Shown here: piece after piece, positions 1 through 10,329 of the stretch
Layout: each line of letters opens with the position of its first letter
How positions within the stretch are numbered: the first letter of the stretch is position 1
Source of the DNA: Pseudoips prasinana
Lineage: Eukaryota; Arthropoda; Insecta; Lepidoptera; Nolidae
Reading direction: 5' to 3'
NCBI GenBank assembly: GCA_951640165.1
Contig: OX621242.1
Location: 22,936,001-23,000,000, forward strand
Length of the DNA: 64,000 nucleotides
Position numbers and translations under genes: made by a program
Notes under the pieces: generated by a model
The model's database searches: none
Told to the model about the DNA's origin: nothing
The model's input: only the letters and a program-made list of their open reading frames with translations

Positions 1-249
1 GGATCCAATGCGCGCCAATTGAGAAGCCCTACTTAATTTATTCAACTACCTCATTTAGAAGTGGCATGCAGCCTACATAGGTTATTTTTTATACGACAGG
101 CTGTCATCTGTCCGTCCATATATAAAAAAATATGTCTCACACTTAGAGCTTTAGATTTACAATAACATAATTCAATTTTACAAAGTGATCTTTAAGTGGT
201 AGATAGGTACCTACCTTCCTTGAAGCATGCTTTTTATTGTGTAAGTTTT

Positions 250-337
250 TGCAGGTAGCGCAATACCAGCATTTTGAGAGGTCTTTAGGGGTGGCCTCTT
301 TCCATCGTTGGATGTCTTTCGGCTGATATGATGATGT
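250..337 (+). mobile_element. RTE tail fragment
   Basis: This decayed 3' end of an RTE-clade LINE runs from the equivalent of GGGCAGCGCAAGACC to the signature GTCTTTCGGCTGATATGATGATG. The sequence aligns by eye with the well-preserved tail at 60699-60874 but has many substitutions. It has no coding capacity. The stretch before it (1-249) shows nothing I recognise. Confidence 0.75.
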
Positions 338-964
338 GAATGCCTCATGAATGAAAATGGAATGGGAAATGGAAAAAATATGGTATTGGGATTTTTCTGC
401 ATCATAAAAGCACCTAATAGCAGCCCAGACGGTGCTAGATGCCCGTGCCTCGCAAAGCATGTAAAGCTGTCGGTCGTGCGTTACGTCTCTCCCTGACCAT
501 GGCAGATAACCAACCATCGTGAGGCGGTACCCCCGACCGGACACGTTTTTGTTTTTCTTTATATCACACTATATACAGGCATATAAAAAAATTAGTTTGA
601 CTTTTTTATATTTATATATCTGTAGCTAGGTTTCTGCACTAATTTATTTAACCTTATAAATAAGTTTTATTTTAAGCTTAGTCGGTTAAACTAACAATTC
701 GTTACGTCCTCGTGGACGCCTCACTGAAGGCAATACGTATCTAATTGTTACGTAATAGGATATGACGTAAAGGTAAAACCGATTAAATTTAACGAACTCT
801 GAAAACGTAGCACGTGTTTGGTCCACCCAAACACGTGCTCTTACGGTACAATACGCTTTTGATTTTCAATTAAATTATTTGAAATTGATTAAGAGATATT
901 TTGTCTCACCTATAATTGATGACTTTTGAGTGAAGGTCAGACATTTTTCTATGGTTTCCTTTTT
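338..964. other. No gene seen; small hairpin only
   Basis: AT-rich sequence without a supportable ORF. It contains a perfect hairpin at 809-839: 13-base arms AGCACGTGTTTGG and CCAAACACGTGCT around a 5-base loop. A minus-strand ORF over 143-544 overlaps the RTE tail and lacks any recognisable domain, so it is not called. Confidence 0.5.
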
Positions 965-1226
965 TGGAACGAAGTTCCGTGTCGCGCGTCGTGAAAGGGG
1001 GCTAGACGGAAAAAAATCTTACGAAAAGTTGTCACGACACTTTTTGCAGCTGTGCGGCGTGCGCATGTTTCTCTGTCTGTCTCTCTCTCTCTCTCTCTTA
1101 TAGAAAGCAAGCCAGATATTTTAATTACTATTTCGCATTGAACAGTGTGGTGTCGCGACGATTATTTTTGTTGAGTGTATACAGGTTTTTTGTACATAAT
1201 AAATAATAAGAAATAACTTCGTTCCA
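965..1226. mobile_element. Candidate MITE with TGGAACGAAGTT termini
   Basis: The inverted 12-mer TGGAACGAAGTT (965-976) and AACTTCGTTCCA (1215-1226) flank about 240 bp. A second, inner pair of related words, GTGTCGCGCGTCG near 980 and GTGTCGCGACG near 1150, is in direct orientation. A (CT)n microsatellite sits at about 1070-1098. There is no ORF. No flanking target duplication is obvious, so the boundaries are provisional. Confidence 0.4.
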
Positions 1227-1750
1227 TCCGGGTGTCCCTTGACACCTCTCAAGTTTTTGTATTCAAAATTCTAACTATATTAATTGAACTTTGATATACA
1301 ACATTAGTGTTTCGTATCCAAAGCGCAACTCAGAGCACCTATGCTGTCGCTGTGTCGTCAGTTTGTTCGTGTCGCTTTGCTACCTCTCTCCCTTTTTATA
1401 AGTCTGTTACGATATCACGTCGCAGTACATAAAAACTATTTATATATACATATATCTAGTTATAAGTTATGTTTTTAAATATTTCATACTGTACACGCCT
1501 ATCGTGTGCATATCTCTTAACAATTATTTTTAAGTTAGTCGATTTAAATGGATAACTTTATGTGGCAACTCTTTTTACTTGTCTATGACTTTATGTATAA
1601 AATGTCGTCCCTTCTCTTTGTCTTCCTCTTTCTCTATGGATCAAGCAAACAAAATGTCGAATAAAGTCTTAAAGAAACCTATTGAAGCTTTTTACTGGAA
1701 TTGCATATGTCCACCACGAGACACATATAATATATTCAATAACTTGGATA

Positions 1751-1930
1751 TCACACTAATATTAAAAAGGCGAAAGTTTGTGACTGTGTGGTGTATGTTT
1801 GTTACTCTTTGGCGCAGAAACTAATGGCCTGATTAAGATGTAACTTTGTAGTAATAGCTTATATATCCAAATAACATATAGGCTATAATTTATGAAATTT
1901 AACGCTGATAAAACCGCGGGGCACAGCTAG
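1751..1930 (+). mobile_element. Non-autonomous Helitron
   Basis: The element begins TCACACTAATATTA and ends GGCACAGCTAG. It lies between a host A (1750) and a host T (1931), as expected for Helitrons (5' TC, 3' CTRR, A/T target). Just before the end is the hairpin-forming run of GCTGATAAAACCGCGG. The closest relatives are at 13552-13728, 49823-49994 and 58998-59186. It has no coding sequence; it would be mobilised in trans by a Rep/helicase that is not present in this window. Confidence 0.75.
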
Positions 1931-2683
1931 TTACGAATAAAATGTTAATTAAAAACAGTTATTGTACTAGGTATACAATTAAATATAATTTTTACGATAG
2001 CTAAAATATTTAGTAAGTTCTGACCAAAACAAACATAACTATTTTCTCTCAAGGATTCTTCCGACTTCTTTTTTAAAGAACCATTATAGAGCGTGGCACA
2101 ACTCGCACTTTGCTAGCTTTTTTAACTTGGGCTAGGGGAAGTACACCAGTGACACCCATTGTTACTTAAAGTAAAGAGCCGACCACTTTTAAATTTCGAT
2201 AGACTAAACCCCGAAACGGAATACAACCGAACCACCTCAAGTCACACAAATTAAGGAGCTACTCTGCAATAAGCCGATATACATTGACTACAGGACGGGG
2301 TATTTAGCTCATGTTACCGCATTCAAGCAGCATTCAATTACAAATAGGGTATATCGTTCCTACGCAGTGAAATAGGGACAGACGACGTCAACGCCACACG
2401 CCACGACAGACTTTAACCTTGATAGTATTTATTACGTAGGCTGTAAGAGCAGGTATTCATAATGCCAGAGTAGTCATTGACGCATCAATTCTTCAAAATA
2501 GGATCAGTTTAGATTCAGTTATACTCGTATAATATCTCAGATTATACTGTTCTCATGGCTGAACTTTAGTCAGCCAATCAGTTTTAAAATCGTAACAGAG
2601 ATTAGCTATTTCCGCTAGGCATATTGAAGTACTACTCTGTCAAGAAAGTACCGGGAAAAGATCAAAAATATACAAAATGTTTG
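1931..2683. other. Non-coding; 3' flank of mariner
   Basis: I see no gene or repeat I can name up to about 2640. The last bases before the transposase stop (about 2640-2683) resemble a mariner 3' end, with CGGGAAAAGATC and the sense-strand word GGTACTTTCTTGACAGAG. The terminal inverted repeat partner could not be found upstream of the gene. Confidence 0.4.
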
Positions 2684-3737
2684 TTATTCATCCAAATTTA
2701 TTTTATCACCTTCAAAGTATGCTCCTTCAGAAACGATACACTTACGCCAACGAATAATCCATTCATCAAAAAATTTTTTAAACGCTGCTTGCAAAATTGA
2801 GTTCAGTTCTCGCCACGAATTCTTCTTTATGTCTTCTACCGATTGAAAACGAGTACCACGAAGTGGTAATTTGAGTTTAGGAAAAAGAAAGAAGTCAGCT
2901 GGAGCCATATCTGGTGAATATGGTGGTTGCTGGATGGTATTTGTTGAGTGTTTGGTCAAAAATTCGTTCACAATGATGGCCTTGTGCGAAGGCGCATTAT
3001 CGTGGTGCAAAATCCAAAAATTTTCTTTCCACAAAACTGGCCTTATTCGTCGAATTTGCTCTCTTAAACGCCGCATAACGCTCAAATAATATACTTTCTT
3101 TACCGTTCGACCTTCCGGTAAGAATTCAGGGTGCACAACACCGCGATAGTCAAAGAAAACAGTCAACTGACTTTGACTTTTGATCGACTTTGACGTGGTT
3201 TTTGCGGTTTCTGTTCATTTGGAAGGGGCCACTCCGAAGCTTGTTGACTAGTTTGCATGTCAAACTCGTAAACCCACGTCTCGTCACCAGTAACAATGCG
3301 TTTCATGAATGTTGGGTCGGAATTGGCTCGTTCTACCATGTCCTCAGCGACTTTCATGCGATTGAGTTTTTGGAGAAAATTCAGATCTTTTGGGACTAGC
3401 CGAGTGGCAACATGTTTCATACCCAAATGATTAGTTAAAATGGTACGAATCGATTCGTGAGATACAGAAAGTTCGGCGGCTATCTCTCCCAGAGTTGAAT
3501 GAGTATTTTCAGTCACTATTTCCTTCACTTATGCGATGTTAACTTCAGTTGCAGACGTTGATGGCCTACCATCACATCTCGACCGCTTTTGAACGCTTTG
3601 AACCACTCATGAGCACGAGTTTTTGATAAAGTCGATTCACCGTAAGCCTTCTGTAACATTTTCAGTGACTCCGAACACGAAATTCCATTAGCGATGCAAA
3701 ATTTAAGACAAACTCATTGTTCGATATGTTTGTCCAT
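2684..3737 (-). pseudogene. mariner transposase, inactivated
   Basis: The gene codes for a Tc1/mariner-superfamily DDE transposase that would cut and paste its own element at TA sites. Reading on the minus strand from the ATG at 3737, the helix-turn-helix region carries ESLKMLQKAYG and TLSKTRAHEWFKAF. The linker GRPSTS appears in another frame near 3550. The catalytic part follows: first Asp in TGDETWVYEFD, second in HHDNAPSH, third in PADFFLFPK. There are 34 residues between the second and third Asp, the mariner D,D34D spacing, so all three catalytic residues survive. The gene is nevertheless dead. There is a stop eight codons in (after HIEQ), a frameshift before GRPSTS, a stop just before VKEIVTEN, and a one-base loss near 3165 after KVKVS that shifts the frame into TVFFDYRG. 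The 5' terminal inverted repeat was not recognised. The catalytic domain and C-terminus reach the usual end (YFEGDKINLDE), so full length would be close to the normal 340-350 residues. Confidence 0.93.
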
Positions 3738-4222
3738 TATGAAATTCGCAATACACACTATATATGATATTACTAAAACCAGCACTGCATTTAATATAAA
3801 TTACAGATGCAACTCAAACTCCGCGCCAAAATGGAAAACAGTTGTGCCAATCTAACAAAACAAAAAAAACAAACATTTGAATTAGGAACCATAAACAAAT
3901 CATCCATTCCCGATACTTTTTTGACTGAATGTATGTAAGTGGAAATGAGTAAATTAAGCATTCGGCATATATTATGATGTTAAGTAGTCGCAGTAACCTA
4001 TGGATACTAGCAACAGTAGCAACATCTGGAGGAACAAGCGTGTGTTTCCATTTATCGTTAGGTACCTTATTACTCTTATTTTGAAGAAGCTTGTGCTTTA
4101 ATGTTTTAGGATAACCATGGGAAGGAGCCAAGTCTTAGCATACGCGGGAGGAAGTTTCGCTATAACCGTACGGAAAGATGTATCGTACATGATCTTGTAG
4201 GTTCAGGCGGCAAGGATGAGCT
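3738..4222. other. Non-coding flank between mariner and R1 copy
   Basis: Probable mariner 5' leader up to roughly 3800, then AT-rich sequence without a recognisable feature. A 105-codon minus-strand ORF (3814-4131) has no domain and no codon structure I would trust. Confidence 0.4.
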
Positions 4223-4235
4223 ATCTTCCAGTGCT
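4223..4235. repeat. Target-site duplication, left copy
   Basis: ATCTTCCAGTGCT lies immediately before the poly-T that is the antisense poly-A tail of the R1-clade insertion. An identical 13-mer lies at 6014-6026 on the other side. Confidence 0.9.
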
Positions 4236-6013
4236 TTTTTTTTTTTTTTTTTTAAAGTTCCATCTCACCCCTGCGCCGGTGGTCCCGGGAACAAACGATA
4301 CTTCCGCAACCCCCGGCTGGTGCTGGCCCATGTTTGCGGGCCTCCTCGCATTAGCGGGGGGAGTGAGGTGTTAAACTCCCCCCGCAACGTCTAAGAGGGG
4401 CGCGCGTGGAACACGTCACGCCGCCGCCTCGGGTCCAGATGTGTAGTGGGCGACGGACGCCCCCGAGTCCGTCGCCCCTGGACCCATTTAGGGGGGCTGG
4501 AAGAGGGCGTTCTCCGCCCTCCGCCGACGCCCGGTGCGTCTGCTGCGGGTCGGGTGAGAGGATGTGATCTCCCTCTCCCTTTCCGCAGCTTCCTTCCGCG
4601 AGATGACTGTCTCGCAGAAGGAAACCACCGCGTCCCAGGACTCCTCGCCGCCAACCATCGAATTCACGACGGCCGGCAGCGACAGGTCACTGCCTACTCC
4701 AGAAATGAGGGCACGGCGCTGCTCCTCCCAAGCGGCACACTCTGCCAGCGTATGCAGCGCCGTGTCCTCCCGACAGTCGACGCAGTGGTGACACCGGGCG
4801 TCCGGCTCCCTGTTTATGCGACACAGGTACTTCCCGAAGTAGCCATGCCCCGAGAGCACCTGCGTCACCCGAAACGACAGGGAGCCGTGCCTCCTCCCGA
4901 GCCAACGCTCGAGTACCGGCCGGACCGCCTCTATAGTGACGAGGCCGGCGGTAGGGCGCGAGAGCCTGTCCCGCCATTCCACCACCAGGGCCTCGTGAAG
5001 CTGCGACCGACGCAGCTCCGTGTGTCGCTGCATCGGCCGCTCGCCTTGCGCCAGCATCTCCTCGCGCCACCGGTACAGTGACGCGAGTACTTTCGCCTCG
5101 AGGTCCCAGGGCGGGGATCCGGCCAGTACACATGCCGCCTCGTAGGAGACCGTGCGATACCCCCTGATGACTCTGACGGCCATAGCTCTCTGCGGTCTCC
5201 GCAGAACAGCAATGCTACCGGCCGTCAGGTCAGCCGCCTAAATCGGGGCCCCGTACAGGGCCATCGATCGCACGATCCCCATGTAGAGCCGCCTACAGGC
5301 TGAGTTCGGGCCCCCCAGATTGGGAAGCAGCGTTGAAAGCGCCCCAGCGCCCATCAACTTGGGCACCAGCCGCCGGAAGTGGGGTCCGAAGTCCAACCGG
5401 CTGTCGAGCACCAATCCCAGGAACTTCATGGTAGGCTCGACAGCGATCCGGACCCCCCCGACCACAATGTGTGATCCGGGCGACGGCGCCCGCCGGGGAC
5501 CATGGAACATCATGGCTTCCGACTTGTTGAGGGCCACCTCCAGGCCGAGGCGCCGGATGCGCCTCATCACCTGTGAGACCGCAGCCGTCGCCAGCAACGC
5601 TGCCTCCCTGTGCGAACTCCCACGGGCCGTGACCAGCGTGTCGTCCGCATAACACATCAGGTCCACGCCCGGCTGGAGTTCGCCCCTCAGTCGTACCCGA
5701 TGTTCCACAGGAGTGGGCTCAAAACCGAACCCTGTGGAACACCGCACGACATTGAGTGCCGGTGTCCGCCATCGAGTCCCACGTAGGTGACACACCTCTC
5801 CGCCAGGTAAGCCCCAACGATGTGGCGGAGGTAGGAAGGCACCCGATGATATCGTAGTGCCTCCCGAATGCAACTCCAGGGCAGGGTGTTGAAGGCGTTG
5901 GAGATGTCCAAGGACACCGCCAACATCACCCCTCCCCGGGACACCGCTTCCTCCGCCAGGACTCTCACCCTCGACACAGCGTGGATGGTAGAGCACCCAT
6001 GCCGAAAGCCGGA
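4236..6013 (-). mobile_element. 5'-truncated R1-clade non-LTR retrotransposon
   Basis: The 1.78-kb element lies on the minus strand between two identical 13-bp target duplications. On the plus strand it starts with about 18 T (4236-4253, the poly-A tail), then a GC-rich 3' UTR (to about 4487), then the RT-coding part. The 5' truncation falls inside the RT domain at about 6013. It is strikingly GC-rich compared with its surroundings. Short truncated copies with a clean duplication are the normal product of aborted target-primed reverse transcription. Confidence 0.92.
4488..6013 (-). pseudogene. R1-clade reverse transcriptase C-terminal half
   Basis: The enzyme would copy the element's RNA at a nicked target. 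The fragment opens in RT motif SGFRHGCSTI, then LDISNAFNTLPW, then GVPQGSVLSPLLWN, the catalytic box CYADDT, and MKFLGLVLD. After the RT comes the C-terminal region with a Cys/His knuckle, CHHCVDCREDTALHTLAEC, typical of R1/TRAS-type ORF2 ends. The endonuclease and the start of the RT are missing because of 5' truncation. Two lesions are visible. A frameshifting indel near 5690 separates the LLWNIGYD frame from the LRGELQPG frame. An in-frame stop at about 5238-5240 follows YGAPI, where relatives usually have Trp (a single TGG to TAG change fits). The frame before and after this stop is the same. The ORF ends at 4488. The low lesion count agrees with the intact target duplication in suggesting a fairly young insertion. 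Confidence 0.9.
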
Positions 6014-6026
6014 ATCTTCCAGTGCT
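6014..6026. repeat. Target-site duplication, right copy
   Basis: Identical to 4223-4235. It marks the 5' (truncated) end of the R1-clade insertion. Confidence 0.9.
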
Positions 6027-7334
6027 GGTTCAACAAGTTTGAAAACTTGGAAACATCGATATTGATCACAGCTTATTTGAACCTTACGGACTGATTGCTC
6101 CTGCTTAACGTGACAACAGAATTGCATGCAAGGCCAAACTATCAAAAGTATTTGTTGCGGAATTAAGTGTTGTTTCATCTTTTAAGCACACCAAACTTCT
6201 TAGCAGCCACTGGCACCACTGGCAACCAGTTTGGCATTGCTTTCAAGAAGGCTACGCAACTCAGCGTATTCCAAGAATTTCAGACATGGTCAGAGCTATT
6301 CTGAAAAAGCGGAGACATTGCGAAAGAAGTTTTAACTGAAGTTTGACAAATTTCCTTCAAGGAAAGAGCCAATTGTCTGTTGAGATTTTGCTTGTTACAA
6401 AAAAATCGCCAATTTCTGTTAAAGAAATTTCCCAAATATCTTACCCTTAATGGCTTAAACTCTTTACTTGACGAAGTTTATCGTCATTTACTTTTTTTTG
6501 TTACAAAGTCGAAGAGATTATGGGAAAATCCCATCTAAATAATCTCATTTGAAATATTTAATGAACACTAAAGGCCCAGTGAAATATCACTCAGTGACTT
6601 GTACGTGTAGACATAACCAGGAACACAGTAATACAATCATATCCAAATATACCTGCTCAAGAAAATAGGTAATATGATTTATGTAAATGGGGAGTATTTT
6701 GTGTCAGCATAACTCCAACAAGCGAAACCCGAAAATACCAAGTATAAACTTAGGTGACTCGTTATAGCTCGAAGTCACGGATATCGTTTAAGCTATAACC
6801 TATTGTGACTTGACGATCATAGAAATGGTTTAATTCTGTCAGTTCTTGAATAGTACGTATAAATTATCTGTGTTATGCTACTTGGATTTTTATTTGAAAC
6901 CTTTAACCCCTAGATGGAGAAATTTATATAAGTATTGCTTTCATGAAATTATAACTTGGAACTTCTATTTTTACTATGGTAAAGTATTTTACATGTTTAT
7001 AACCTGTGTGCACTGAGGACATAATTATAAAAGCGGGGTTCGTCAGTGATTGTGTCTCCAAAAGTCATGTCTCACTCTAATTTGGAGATAAACTTGAAAA
7101 AGACAAGGTAATAATTATCTTACACCAGCGGCACTAGCACCACCTGCATATAAAAAGACTAAAAGATGCAAAACTGGTGTGCAAAAATCGTAACAAGGGG
7201 ACATCTCTAGTCTCTGCGTAACCCTGAGAAAAAAGGCATAAGTAAAAACGAACTTTTTCTTGATTATATGTTAATTTAATATACTTACGAGTCGGGCCAT
7301 TGTCTTTGGATTGAACAGTTAACACTAATTATTT
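6027..7334. other. Non-coding, nothing recognised
   Basis: AT-rich sequence without convincing ORFs, tRNA-like boxes or repeat families that recur elsewhere in the window. Confidence 0.5.
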
Positions 7335-8515
7335 ACAGTCCTGAATAACTAGTCCACTGACATATATTTCAAACACAATAGCTAAAAAATAGCATCTGAC
7401 ATATTATGGTATGATCGCAGCAGAATAGTTAATTTAATAAGAGACGGGACTCAATTACTACCCACGCTATATCAAGATAATGTGGGGATGCAACGACACC
7501 GATAACAAAAATTAAAACGAGCAATAAACGAACAACTCTCAATCAGCTATTCATATTTAATAATAGTGTAATAAGCATTGTAACTGAAAATGAAATAATG
7601 TGTGTAAATATGTTAAATTGTTTCATGTTTACCGCGATCTAATAACAATTCTAAACAACACATTGTGGAACATAATAATAAATGAATGTGAATCACAACC
7701 GACTCTACGTCGAAATGTCAACCAGTAGTGAATATTTAGCAATACCGATAACAGATATATAACTGAGCGATAAACGAACAATCAATAACTGGCACGAGGC
7801 ACTCACTTAGTTATTCACGTATATTAATAATGTATGAAGTTTAGTAAACCTTGATCGAATAACAATTCAGGACAACACGTTTTTAAAGTCGCAACTAATT
7901 ATCGAAAGCCCTGAATAACAAATACATATAATTTTTGAAATGGAACGCTAAATGTCTATATCTGGCACGAACAATCAATATCTGGCACGAAGCTCTCACT
8001 TAGTTTTTCACGTATATTCATAATGTAGAAGGTATTATAAACATAGGCTAACTTATTTTGTGTTTACCATGATCGAATAACAATTATTAACAACACATTT
8101 TGATGGTCGCAACTAATTATCGAAAGCCCTGAATAGTCAATATAATATTTGAACTGGAAAGCTAAATGTGTAACGATACCGATAACAGAAATTAAAATAA
8201 GCGATAAAAGAACAATCAATATCTGACAAGAGGCACTCACTTAGTCATTCACGTACATATATTCATATAGTATAAAGTACTGTACACGTAGGCTAACTTA
8301 TTTTATGTTTACCATGATCTAATAACAATGCTGAATAACACATTTTGATGGTCGCAACTAATTATCTGAAGCCCTGAATAGCCAAAATAATATTTGAACT
8401 ATAGGGCTAAATGTATAACGATGCCGATAACAGAAAGTAAAATAAGCGATACAGGAACAATCAATAACTGGCACGAGGCACTCTCACTCAGATATTCCCA
8501 TATAATAATAGGTAT
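7335..8515. repeat. Tandem array, unit about 245 bp, 4-5 copies
   Basis: The phrases ACCGATAACAGA, GAACAATCAATA, CTGGCACGAGGCACTC, GTTTACCATGATC, TAATAACAAT, GGTCGCAACTAATTAT and AAAGCCCTGAATA recur in the same order. CCGATAACA occurs near 7499, 7743, 8178 and 8423. The gap from 7743 to 8178 holds a unit that has lost about 40 bp at this phrase (around 7955). The first unit (before 7490) is much decayed. The copies differ at perhaps 10-20% of positions, so the array is old or evolves freely. No coding capacity. Confidence 0.85.
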
Positions 8516-8662
8516 TGAAAACCTACTGTTCCACTGCTGTATGTAATTGCAAATAATGAGTCTAAAAACCTGGGGCAACCCAAAAAGCTTTATCGTGATG
8601 TTCCTGGCAAGAAAAATTACAGTAGCAGCCTAGATGATAGAAGTTTGCGTTGTAATACCTTC

Positions 8663-8722
8663 GTGCATGTGCATGTGTTTTTTACGTGCATGTGCATGTG
8701 TTTTTTACGTGCATGTGCATGT
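8663..8722. repeat. Minisatellite, 23-bp unit
   Basis: Two perfect copies of GTGCATGTGCATG plus TGTTTTTTAC, and a third partial one. Each unit contains a smaller GTGCAT/GTGCAT doublet. Confidence 0.9.
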
Positions 8723-8838
8723 AAAACTCATAATGACAATGGCAACAAATTAATAAATTATACAAAATCAAGGGTATTTCCTAAACTCTTCTCTAATGAA
8801 ATTCATAAAGTTGTAAATAATACCAACACAAAATCTGC

Positions 8839-8972
8839 TATTACAATCTCTACCATCGATAATATTTAAAAGTATTGTGCAGAACAGAAAATCACGATAA
8901 CGCATTAACATTTTGGGGAAACCCCGTAAAATATTGAATAAACTTTTTCCGATTCGATACAAGTAAATAAGA
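8839..8972. repeat. 134-bp direct duplication, copy 1
   Basis: Starts TATTACAATCTCTACC and ends AAGTAAATAAGA. It matches 9362-9495 with three mismatches that I can find. The flanks differ. It contains no recognised gene; a shared minus-strand ORF over both copies has no known domain. Confidence 0.92.
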
Positions 8973-9011
8973 GACTGCTAGTTTCTGACAATCGCACAGA
9001 TATTATTTTGG

Positions 9012-9250
9012 CTGTGTGATGACGGCATAGAATAGCATCACCCCATCTCATCCCATGGGGGGCGTAGAAATCGACCGAGGGAATACCTATCTGCGAACGG
9101 GCAGTGGCGTTTTTCTGTGAACTATGACCATCAAACTGCGATCACCAACCCGACTACCAAGCGTGGCGATTATGGCATACCCCCCCCCATTTTTGGGGGG
9201 TCTTTTGTCCAGCAGTGAGCGTACTTTGGCTGACATGATGATGATGATGA
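9012..9250 (+). mobile_element. Family B copy
   Basis: Runs from CTGTGTGATGACGGCATAG through GGCGATTATGGCAT to a 3' end shared with the RTE tail: CCAGCAGTGAGCGTACTTTGG, then CTGACATGATGATGATGAT. A C-run (9180-9188) interrupts it at the same place as in the copy at 47417. It lies in the spacer between the two 134-bp duplicates. Confidence 0.8.
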
Positions 9251-9361
9251 CACAGTTAAGAAAATGCGCGCGCCCTCGCTGTCTAAATATATGTGTTCTA
9301 TAGTAAACCTTATTAAAGGCAGAAGGTAAAGTTATTTTTACGTAGTAATAATGTAAAAACA

Positions 9362-9495
9362 TATTACAATCTCTACCATCGATAATATTTAAAAGTATTG
9401 TGCAAAACAGAAAATCACGATAACGCATTAACAGTTTGGGGAAACCCCGTAAAATATTGAATAAACTTTTTCCAATTCGATACAAGTAAATAAGA
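9362..9495. repeat. 134-bp direct duplication, copy 2
   Basis: Second copy of 8839-8972, 523 bp downstream in the same orientation. Confidence 0.92.
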
Positions 9496-9617
9496 TGAAT
9501 TTTATATCAATGAGATTTTATATGATGACGATGATGATAGTTGCGCCTTTGTAGCTAACACAGCGACATAGACGCATGTCTCGCCACAGCGTTAGACCAT
9601 AGAAATTTTCTCGTAAT

Positions 9618-9819
9618 GCACGTGTGTACGCAGCGGCTAAGACAGTCGCCTCGCCGCTTCGTGTCGCAGGCTCGAGTTCCGCGCCGGACAAATATTTGCG
9701 TGACCCATAAATAGTTGTTCTGAGTCTGGATGTAATTTGTGTCCATCTATTATATGTTTGTAAAGTACCCCGCGACACATGGATTAGATTCTCTAGTGCG
9801 TGCGTTGTCTTAAAAAAAA
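9618..9819 (+). mobile_element. SINE-1, nearly complete
   Basis: A tRNA-derived head (GCAGCGGCTAAGACAGTCG as A-box region; GGCTCGAGTTCCGCGCC as a mutated B box) is followed by the SINE-1 body, with GTTCTGAGTCTGGATGTAAT, GTAAAGTACCCCGCGACAC and GTGCGTGCGTTGTCTT, and a short A tail (9811-9819). Pol III transcribed in principle; it has no coding capacity. Confidence 0.88.
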
Positions 9820-10329
9820 CTAAAGTGGTACCATAAAGCTATGCTAAAATTATAATAATATCGTCACGATGTCATGTTATCCTTATCATTATATCTTTTA
9901 CGTACATAAGTACGTAAATGATAAAAATAGTACTAGCAATTACACGACCAGCTGCAATCAAAGATCGTAATGAACAAAGGTTATATGATATTCCTACATT
10001 TATATTTTGGGTTTCTTTGTTTCAGAAAAGATTATACGCATTTCTTTGAAAAGAGATAGAATAATGAATGAAGAAGTTTAGGAATAAACAAAAAAGATGA
10101 TATTAATACTAAACACCATTGAGAGTACAAAAGGAGATATCTTTGTCAATTGGTGCCAGAAGGCACCCCACCCCTATTGGGTTGGTAACTGACGTGGAAA
10201 TACACGAGAGAAGATAGGGTGGAGTAGAGGAAGCGATAGTAAAATTATGACACAAGTATATTCCAAAGGTGACCACATGGTTAAGGAATTGGGCATTAGT
10301 AAGCCGTACGCATCTTCAACCCTTTTACT
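9820..10329. other. Non-coding, nothing recognised
   Basis: AT-rich. Short phrases only; no ORF, no recurring family. Confidence 0.45.

Noticed and set aside
1..6. GGATCC at the first base
   Set aside because: A BamHI site could reflect a clone edge, but it says nothing about biology and may be chance.
2640..3860. Complete mariner with both terminal repeats
   Set aside because: The 3' side has a plausible end, but no complementary terminal repeat is seen upstream of the gene, so only the pseudogene is called.
4446..5081. 211-codon plus-strand ORF
   Set aside because: Antisense shadow of the R1-clade RT fragment in GC-rich DNA; the minus strand carries the CYADDT box and the Cys/His knuckle.
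7335..8515. CRISPR-like array
   Set aside because: Units are ~245 bp contiguous tandem repeats with no short repeat/unique spacer pattern, and the DNA is eukaryotic.
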